In this document: positions 24,997 through 31,669 of the stretch, in pieces
Layout: each line of letters begins with the position of its first letter
Numbering within the stretch: position 1 is the stretch's first letter
Virus record (IMG/VR): IMGVR_UViG_3300031552_000010
Coordinates: 1-40,941 of that record
From: a virus
Strand: one strand, 5' to 3'
DNA length: 40,941 nucleotides
The notes under the pieces: generated by a model
Database searches by the model: none
What the model saw: only the letters and a program-made list of their open reading frames with translations
What the model was told of the DNA's origin: nothing
Made by a program: the position numbers and the translations under genes

Positions 24997-27126
24997 ATGG
25001 GCATCATCAAGCTGACCAAAGACGCGCTACAGCGTCAGATGTTCCAAGGGATGAGTATGCACGTAGTCCCGCGTGGGATAACTGTGCCCTTGGATATCTT
25101 TGCCCTGGGAGAAGTACGTTACGGCAGAAAGCTCACCGCAGTCCTACCACTGCTTGTGCCCGACAATCGTTTCCGTCTCGCTGAAGATGCCATCTATCTC
25201 ATCGACAGGATCACGCTCAACCGCCCGGTCACCTGGATCGAAGCAGGTGGCTATATCTCGATAGGGCAACGAGAACTCCACGAAGTAGTAGACGTAATTG
25301 AGGACGTGATAGTTTTGAATACAGGATTGCTGGCTGACCATGCTGTACGTGAGCCTGTGTATCACTACTCCAATCCAATTAAGGTAGAAGGAGCATACTC
25401 TGCGGGTAAGAAACGAATAAACGTCGACAGCACCAGTTACATCGTTCGCGGTGACTACATTGCCATCTCGTCCACCCCTACACTAACCACAGCATTTAAA
25501 GAATACCGAGTAGTAGATTATCATTTCACTAGTTTGGTCAACGGCATCTACCAATACCAGGTGGTGCTAGATCGCGGAATACACCGAGATCTAGACGATG
25601 AAGAAATCATCCAGATACGCGCTTATTTGGCGTACAAATCAAAAATTTTACCACTACCTGTAAATACAGGTTTCATGCAACAGGTACGTGGACCGTTTCT
25701 CCTTGATTGGCGTTCAGCACCTTTTATTGCTGGTGTCACAATCCAAGAAACACAATATATACAGAAGTATGATTCGTCCTTCTCGAAAATTGGTGCTCCA
25801 CTAGAAATTCAAAAGAACACTGTTTTCTTAGAAGCACCAATCAAGGCTGATCAGTTCTTGTTTTGGGACAAGGTGGATGGAGAAATAAACTACGACAAAA
25901 GCGAAGGGAAGTTTCTTGCTCTGCTTAATGATCAAGGCAAATGGTGGCTGAAGCATACATGTGCCCCCATCATTGAGATACCATTTACATATGCTTCTGG
26001 ATCGATGGTTACTGTTGCTCCAGCAGGACTTGTTAACAATGATTGGTTCCGCATAAACGATGGCGAAGACACAATGCTCTTCGAGTTTAAAGTTGATGGA
26101 ACCTACGTGCCAACACCCACAGCTGCAGCTACTGGCTGGATAACCGTTCATCCAAACGTAGCTGCAATACTTAACAACGACGGATTCACTTTAGACGATG
26201 GATTTGGAACAGTAATCAATTTCGAATATAAAGTTGATTATACCTTCGTACAAACCAATGGATATCGTGTAATTGATATTACTACAGCAGTGTTTGCAGT
26301 AGACGTAGCAGTTTCTACAGAAGCAGCAATAAACGCAGTGGCTGCACTGAAAATAATCGCAAGCAGAATAGGCACGCAAATAAATCTAACGAATGATGAA
26401 ATAAGTACCAAAGGAAACCAGCTGATTGTAATCAGTGCAAATCTCTTAGTTGTTGGTTGGACTGGATCTCCAGTACCAGGATTTCCTCCATACGAGCTAA
26501 CAGGTGGAACAGACGACCTCGAAACGATAGATATCAGTGCGTCTACTACTGCCGTTGAAGTAGCTATACTCACCAGTGCAGCAATCAATAGAGCAGAACT
26601 AAAGGTAACAGCAGAAGCACCTGGTATATTTAATTCATTCCAAATATTCAGCGAGGTTAAAGGGGTTGCTGGTAACAATCCCATCACATACAGCATTACT
26701 GACCCCAACTTCCTGATCAACGGTATGAGTGGTGGAACAGGTGGCGTCCAGTGGAGTTTCGAAATAACACCTGATCAGGACATCCTGATGCGAATCAGAT
26801 TCTACCCAAACGCTTGGACAGACATCAATCTGGTAGGTGGCAGCACCACTTTGGTAAATGCTTCTCTCGCTTCTACTGATGAACCCATTGAACGAATCGA
26901 CATCTTGATGAAGGGCGCCACTGCAGGCGAAGTTAAGATGGGAGACTGGAACATAGCCACGCCACGGATGTCAGCGGTCGCTCATGAGTACGTGTCGCAG
27001 ATGCTGGGAGATCACACCTATGCAGCGCATGGCTTGTTCATCAAACCGCTGTTTCCGTCACTACATGATCTGGAAACAAAGCTAGGCTTATACGGCAAGC
27101 TTAATAGCGGCTACCTCCGCGTGTAA
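24997..27126 (+). CDS. Large virion appendage/baseplate-like protein with a duplicated beta module
   Basis: The product has 709 residues, with AGGAG before the ATG. Residues 1-330 are a mixed alpha/beta structural region. From about 350 there are two related segments, FRINDGEDTMLFEFKVDGTYV and FTLDDGFGTVINFEYKVDYTFV (near 350 and 395). This DG...FEF(D/K) module occurs repeatedly in phage appendage and adhesin-like proteins. It is followed by helix-strand units with AINA-type helices and a GTQINLTND strand. The C-terminal ~100 residues are more conserved-looking (Trp-, His- and Leu-rich). The DNA of the module region (~25960-26720) is visibly AT-richer than its surroundings, perhaps from module exchange. 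Structural role is likely, precise position in the virion unknown. Confidence 0.6.
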   Translation: MGIIKLTKDALQRQMFQGMSMHVVPRGITVPLDIFALGEVRYGRKLTAVLPLLVPDNRFRLAEDAIYLIDRITLNRPVTWIEAGGYISIGQRELHEVVDVIEDVIVLNTGLLADHAVREPVYHYSNPIKVEGAYSAGKKRINVDSTSYIVRGDYIAISSTPTLTTAFKEYRVVDYHFTSLVNGIYQYQVVLDRGIHRDLDDEEIIQIRAYLAYKSKILPLPVNTGFMQQVRGPFLLDWRSAPFIAGVTIQETQYIQKYDSSFSKIGAPLEIQKNTVFLEAPIKADQFLFWDKVDGEINYDKSEGKFLALLNDQGKWWLKHTCAPIIEIPFTYASGSMVTVAPAGLVNNDWFRINDGEDTMLFEFKVDGTYVPTPTAAATGWITVHPNVAAILNNDGFTLDDGFGTVINFEYKVDYTFVQTNGYRVIDITTAVFAVDVAVSTEAAINAVAALKIIASRIGTQINLTNDEISTKGNQLIVISANLLVVGWTGSPVPGFPPYELTGGTDDLETIDISASTTAVEVAILTSAAINRAELKVTAEAPGIFNSFQIFSEVKGVAGNNPITYSITDPNFLINGMSGGTGGVQWSFEITPDQDILMRIRFYPNAWTDINLVGGSTTLVNASLASTDEPIERIDILMKGATAGEVKMGDWNIATPRMSAVAHEYVSQMLGDHTYAAHGLFIKPLFPSLHDLETKLGLYGKLNSGYLRV

Positions 27127-27137
27127 CGAGGATCCAA

Positions 27138-29351
27138 ATGGCTATTATCCCGGGAATAAACTACACCATCCGCCAGTCGCTTGATCGTCTGCAATACCAA
27201 GCGACGGTGTACAACGAAGAGTTTGTGCAACGTATTAAGTTGATGATGGGGCACCCGGATTACTTCGTTACCACTTCCTATGGTATCGTTAGTGAACCGG
27301 ACCCTGGTACAGCGGTGCCCGGAACCACGAGCGTCCCGCTCACTCTATCAGTAAATAATACTGATTCAGAAACGGTGGATATCAGTCCAGGAATGGTTGT
27401 CACCAAAAGTGGGATGTGGATTCTGCTCCCTGATTATGTACGTCAAATACAGCTCGCAGATCCATCTGTTGGTATTACCAATGTCGTGTATCTACGCTAT
27501 GTAGTAGATCCAGCAGACACGCAGCTGAATGACTACTATGATGCAGTTGTCCCTGTAACATACCGACCCAGTTCGCCCAATAGTTTTCTTGGTGCCGCAT
27601 CACAGGTTGATGTAGACACGCTGGACGTTTTTCAAAACTACGACCAAAACGTAAAGGATGATCTGGTTCCGATAGCTATCGTGATCATGCAAAGTACGGA
27701 AGACCCACTCACCAGCACAATTACTAATCAGTTATCTATTGACCATACACGTGGTAGCTATGGATTCAATCGCCCGTGGTTCTCCGCTGTAGATAGCGCC
27801 CACAGAGCGCAGCTTGGAACTGGTGTGGCTACTGCTACCAACCCACATGCTATTTCCCAGAACGATCTAACCATTGGTGATTTCACTCCACTACAGCTAG
27901 AGCTCGACCACGGCATGATCGTGGCTGACGATAGATCCATCGCAAAGATTCCAGGAGTGCGTTGCGAAGTAGCATTTCCGTACTCGTCTATTCGTACAGA
28001 CGACGCTTCGGGCACGAAGACATCCTACCCGAATGCTCAGTATGTGGAGCTCACCAACTACCCGATTCGTCTTGGCAGAACATGGCTAACAGGTGGCACT
28101 GTTGATATAGATTGGGGAGCTGAAATCGTTGAGGGAACAAACCGTGTAGTCTTTCCACGAGGAGCAGTCCCAACTACTTCCACTGTTCATATGTACTACA
28201 CAAAAGTAGATGCGTGCGAGCCTCCTGTAGGTAGCAACGAGATTGTTTTTGCCACCAAAAATCCAGCGGAAGAAGAGTTGATCATTGCTGGTGGCTCTGG
28301 GTTTACGTCGCTGACAAACACACAGGAACCATTCGCAGATGCGCAGAAGTTCCCCATGCTCTACGAGATACTGGTAGATGGGGATGGTGAGATAATAAAA
28401 ACACCTCAAGTGATATATTGTTACAAACGGCTCGAGCTCATTGGTACCTCAGACACCTTCGACATCGGACTGTATGGACCAGCGCGAATCATGTGCGGAC
28501 TAGTAGATGCATCTGGATCTGCCACCATGGTCGTCAAACCGCACCTTTACGGAAAGGACGCCAGCGGAAACTCCATTGAGCATATCTTTGAGTTCGACTC
28601 TTCTTGGGTAGATCCTGGGCCTGTACCGAAAGAAACACTCACACCGCAAGCGTTGCAGTTTACTCCTCAGGTGTTTTCTAGCTTGGACCAGATTATTATC
28701 GATGAGAAAACGGATGCTGGGCCCAATGCGGCGATTATGATGTGGGCAGCGCTGAATCCTTACGACACCTACGACAAGTTGAAAGACGCTTGTCACGTCG
28801 CACAGATCATGTGGGACGGCTTCCGCATGGCGCAGATTAGAGATAAGCGGATCATCTCAACTACAGTACGTGAGCAACTTCTCCGTCCTGTAGGAAACGA
28901 AACGCTTAAGTATATTGCCACTGTTATGGCTGGAGGAAATTCTACCGTCATCATGGAAGATTTCCGTGCACCAAGATACCACGACATGGTGCCTAACCCC
29001 GAACGGGGTACAACGCTTCCCAACATTTTGCCAGCTAACAACATTAGCAAGTTGCGTGTGGGTGCAGAAGGCTACTACCAAACAAGAGCAATAGCTGCTA
29101 ATGCCACGTCTGGAACCTATTGGAGGGTAATCCTCGTACCTATTAAAGAGACACGGTCAGAAATATATTACGTATACCAAAATCCACCACTCTTCCAATA
29201 CTTTAATCCTTTCACTGGCTGGGGAGCCGCAGCAATGACAGCGGTTGCTGGCATCCCCAATACTTTTGACATCACATTACCTTTTATCCCACCAATGATT
29301 CGGGTAGCAGTTGACTGTGTCGATTACCTTGGAATGGTCGTGTTCGGGTAG
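27138..29351 (+). CDS. Large phage structural protein, baseplate/appendage-like
   Basis: The product has 737 residues, with GAGGA 7 bases before the ATG. The N-terminus (TIRQSLDRLQYQATVYNEE) is helical and the rest is a long series of beta-rich segments with Tyr/Pro-rich loops. It has no internal repeats, membrane segment or recognisable enzymatic motif. The C-terminal 60 residues are hydrophobic and beta-rich, ending in DCVDYLGMVVFG. Tight spacing to the genes on both sides (11 and 9 bases) marks it as part of the same structural operon as the flanking appendage proteins. It is probably a virion protein; I cannot assign it to a named component. Confidence 0.55.
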   Translation: MAIIPGINYTIRQSLDRLQYQATVYNEEFVQRIKLMMGHPDYFVTTSYGIVSEPDPGTAVPGTTSVPLTLSVNNTDSETVDISPGMVVTKSGMWILLPDYVRQIQLADPSVGITNVVYLRYVVDPADTQLNDYYDAVVPVTYRPSSPNSFLGAASQVDVDTLDVFQNYDQNVKDDLVPIAIVIMQSTEDPLTSTITNQLSIDHTRGSYGFNRPWFSAVDSAHRAQLGTGVATATNPHAISQNDLTIGDFTPLQLELDHGMIVADDRSIAKIPGVRCEVAFPYSSIRTDDASGTKTSYPNAQYVELTNYPIRLGRTWLTGGTVDIDWGAEIVEGTNRVVFPRGAVPTTSTVHMYYTKVDACEPPVGSNEIVFATKNPAEEELIIAGGSGFTSLTNTQEPFADAQKFPMLYEILVDGDGEIIKTPQVIYCYKRLELIGTSDTFDIGLYGPARIMCGLVDASGSATMVVKPHLYGKDASGNSIEHIFEFDSSWVDPGPVPKETLTPQALQFTPQVFSSLDQIIIDEKTDAGPNAAIMMWAALNPYDTYDKLKDACHVAQIMWDGFRMAQIRDKRIISTTVREQLLRPVGNETLKYIATVMAGGNSTVIMEDFRAPRYHDMVPNPERGTTLPNILPANNISKLRVGAEGYYQTRAIAANATSGTYWRVILVPIKETRSEIYYVYQNPPLFQYFNPFTGWGAAAMTAVAGIPNTFDITLPFIPPMIRVAVDCVDYLGMVVFG

Positions 29352-29360
29352 GAGTTTCAA

Positions 29361-30278
29361 ATGTCACAGACAAGATATTACAACTACGGGTCTGTTCTCG
29401 ATGATGTAAGCGAAAATATTCCACATTACGCTTTGCATCCAAAGGGTGTATATCGTGGTTTTACTTTATCAGTAGACGCAAGCTACAATCTGGTGCTTGG
29501 TGAAGGACACGGATTACAGCACGACGGTGTTGTGTGGAAGGAAGATGCAGATCGTACTTTCACATTTACTGCACCATCTACAGCAACTACTTACACATTG
29601 GTAGCAACGCACACCAACCGTGAGATCCTTGGAGGGACGCCAGTAGAGTACAGTCTTGAAGAGTCTCTAATAACGAACGCTACGCTGTTCGATGGAGTGG
29701 TATTAGGATGGATAAATCATCCTGGCGGAGGAACACCACTCATCCAAGCATACGTCACAGAGGCACCGAAGCTAGCTGACAATGACTACGCATGGTTAGT
29801 TGCTGAAGCACAACCAGTGGAGCTCATACCACCGCTCTCACGTTATGCGAACTCAGCAGTGGGAACTGACATTACGTTCACCGAGCAAGCATTCGATACC
29901 ACCAACTTCGTTGTCTATGAAGAAGTATCAAACGCTCCGACAGCAATACCAGCCGTGCAACAGCTGGTGCAGAACCTGTGCTTTTTCATGCAGAGCGGTC
30001 TACGCCCAGTAGCCGTTGAAGTTTACGTAGATTTTCCTTCTTCACCTAGTACGAGTGTGACGATAGAAGTGTTTGATACTAACCAGACCCCGGTAACAGT
30101 CACAGGTGGAACTATCTCTGGGTCTGGTGCTTGGACGGCGCACTACGCTAACGTCGACCAGGTTGGTGGAACATTCGATGATGATAAACCGTACACAGTG
30201 CGGATTACATTTGACGTCAACCAGGGGGAGTATATTCGTTTGGGGAGGGTTCGTGTTCACTTCTGGAAGTACTTCTAG
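29361..30278 (+). CDS. Virion appendage protein with C-terminal beta-sandwich
   Basis: The product has 305 residues, with TAGGAG upstream. The N-terminal ~150 residues contain a beta domain with GEGHGLQHDGVVW and TYTLVATHTNRE strands, of a type seen near the N-termini of tail appendages. The C-terminal ~110 residues are a regular beta-sandwich (AVEVYVDF, TSVTIEVFD, YTVRITFD, LGRVRVHFW), like carbohydrate-binding or tip domains. It is the last structural gene before the metabolic and replication region. Confidence 0.55.
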   Translation: MSQTRYYNYGSVLDDVSENIPHYALHPKGVYRGFTLSVDASYNLVLGEGHGLQHDGVVWKEDADRTFTFTAPSTATTYTLVATHTNREILGGTPVEYSLEESLITNATLFDGVVLGWINHPGGGTPLIQAYVTEAPKLADNDYAWLVAEAQPVELIPPLSRYANSAVGTDITFTEQAFDTTNFVVYEEVSNAPTAIPAVQQLVQNLCFFMQSGLRPVAVEVYVDFPSSPSTSVTIEVFDTNQTPVTVTGGTISGSGAWTAHYANVDQVGGTFDDDKPYTVRITFDVNQGEYIRLGRVRVHFWKYF

Positions 30279-30293
30279 GGAGTTATTAAACCG

Positions 30294-30830
30294 ATGATTA
30301 CGCTCGTAAAATTTATGAAAAATCGTCAAGAAGATGCACCCCCGAACAACAAGGTGATATCCAAGACGCTTGGAAAGACTGGGGTGCTCTCTTGGGAACA
30401 CATAAACGGACAAGATGAAGTACCTCAAGCCGAGGAGTTCTGGTATGTTGAGATCGTGAAGGAGAAAGGATCGGGAACCTCGAGAGGGGTATTCATGCTG
30501 CGGCCTATTCAGAAGGTTCCTGAAAAGGCTAAGGATGGTGAACCCGACATCATACACATGATCCCGGGTACGTACACAACAGAGCGGCAAGAGAACACCA
30601 TCCTGCTCCATCCGAAGATTTTGAACTATCCAGAAGGCCTTGGACCAAACTGGATATGCAGCTTGACCATGCGTCGGAAGATCATGAGTAAGTATAAAGA
30701 AAACGGTCAATATACGGTGAACAGCATCATCGTAGTGTTCGATGGTGCAACTGACTGGCCTAGGGAAGAGCTTCCCGGAAAATCCGCACACGATGCGGGA
30801 AGGAGCAGCCTCGACATGGCTCCTGGTTAG
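30294..30830 (+). CDS. Hypothetical protein
   Basis: The product has 178 residues from the ATG at 30294, with GGGAG about 11 bases upstream; an ATG at 30315 is an alternative. It is a soluble, basic, mixed alpha/beta protein with several Trp residues and a central FWYVEIVKEKGSGTSRGVFML strand-loop-strand. The C-terminal 25 residues are polar and probably disordered. No motif or family is recognised. It marks the switch from structural to metabolic genes, 14 bases before the decarboxylase gene. Confidence 0.5.
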   Translation: MITLVKFMKNRQEDAPPNNKVISKTLGKTGVLSWEHINGQDEVPQAEEFWYVEIVKEKGSGTSRGVFMLRPIQKVPEKAKDGEPDIIHMIPGTYTTERQENTILLHPKILNYPEGLGPNWICSLTMRRKIMSKYKENGQYTVNSIIVVFDGATDWPREELPGKSAHDAGRSSLDMAPG

Positions 30831-30844
30831 GTAGGAGTAAGACG

Positions 30845-31270
30845 ATGTACAAGATTGAGGGTACCCATCTCATTGTAGACGCTTATGTACAAGATGCAGC
30901 CACACTCGGGGAAGAGAACATGCTGCTTCTCTTTGACGAGCTCGTGGAAGCATTAGACATGACCTACTTACAACGCCCTCAATGCGTAGAAGTTCCGCTG
31001 GACGAAGCGAAACTCAGCAGTGGCGAAGATGAGGGTGGCTGCTCTTACTATTGCCTCATCACCACGTCACACATCGCAGCGCACACATGGGAGCTTCGTA
31101 AAGCGGTAATGCTAGACGTATTCTCCTGCAAACCATTCGACGCAGAGAAAGCGCTGAATGTTCTTGACAACAGGCTATGCTTCACTGAACATACGAAGAC
31201 AGTAATTCAACGGCTGGATCCACGTGAAGAAGTAATTGTCTCAGCCACCCTATTACAAAGGATGCATTAA
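30845..31270 (+). CDS. speD: S-adenosylmethionine decarboxylase-family (SpeD-like) pyruvoyl enzyme
   Basis: The product has 141 residues, with AGGAG upstream. It opens like SpeD (GTHLIVDAYV...DAATL). The core, from CSYYCLITTSH to AAHTWELRKAVMLDVFSC, aligns without gaps to the active site of Thermotoga-type SpeD. Ser67, Ser75, His80 and Cys95 correspond to Ser55, Ser63 (pyruvoyl-forming), His68 and Cys83. SpeD cleaves itself before the pyruvoyl Ser and decarboxylates AdoMet to supply aminopropyl groups for spermidine. Some SpeD relatives, including phage ones, instead decarboxylate arginine or ornithine, so the substrate is open. The residue before Ser75 is Thr rather than the usual Glu. The length suits the small bacterial class. 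The stop TAA abuts the next ATG. In a phage this would be an auxiliary metabolic gene for polyamines, which bind DNA. Confidence 0.8.
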   Translation: MYKIEGTHLIVDAYVQDAATLGEENMLLLFDELVEALDMTYLQRPQCVEVPLDEAKLSSGEDEGGCSYYCLITTSHIAAHTWELRKAVMLDVFSCKPFDAEKALNVLDNRLCFTEHTKTVIQRLDPREEVIVSATLLQRMH

Positions 31271-31669
31271 ATGAGCTGCTGCCGAGGACGCGCAAAACCT
31301 GCACCTGCTCAAAACGGGAAGCCACCTTGTAAAATACTAGAACAGGGTGGCGCCAACATGCGCTTCTGGGCGATGAACGTTCAAGGCCGGTACGGTCTGT
31401 ACATGCGTGGTGAAACAGGCAGCTTTGTAGACGTTGCCAATTTTATTACCACCTACTCATGTGACGGGCCTGTGGCTAGAACGGTGGCCAACAACCTAGG
31501 GCGCGTGTTGTTGGCGATGAATAAAAACCCCGGGCCATTCCGCGATCAAGCCGCGACTGGCGTCTCCCTGGTAAAGCTGCTGCGCACTGCAGATGCGGTG
31601 CTCAATCCTGGGAGATCTCCAGATGGCCGACAACTTCATCCTTTCGCCCCTCGCAGAAAAAATCTGTGA
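31271..31669 (+). CDS. Hypothetical protein overlapping the DNA polymerase start
   Basis: The product has 132 residues, starting directly after the SpeD-like stop. The N-terminus MSCCRGRAKPAPAQ has a Cys pair followed by a basic, Pro/Ala-rich tail, a pattern seen in some small phage proteins. The middle has a FWAMNVQGRYGLYMRGETG beta-hairpin-like stretch. The last 47 bases overlap the polymerase reading frame and include sequence just after the polymerase start codon, so the C-terminus is constrained by a second frame. No function can be assigned. Confidence 0.5.
   Translation: MSCCRGRAKPAPAQNGKPPCKILEQGGANMRFWAMNVQGRYGLYMRGETGSFVDVANFITTYSCDGPVARTVANNLGRVLLAMNKNPGPFRDQAATGVSLVKLLRTADAVLNPGRSPDGRQLHPFAPRRKNL

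Noticed and set aside
30042-30791. 249-codon ORF on the - strand
   Set aside because: It is antisense across the junction of two + strand genes with good start sites and has no motif.
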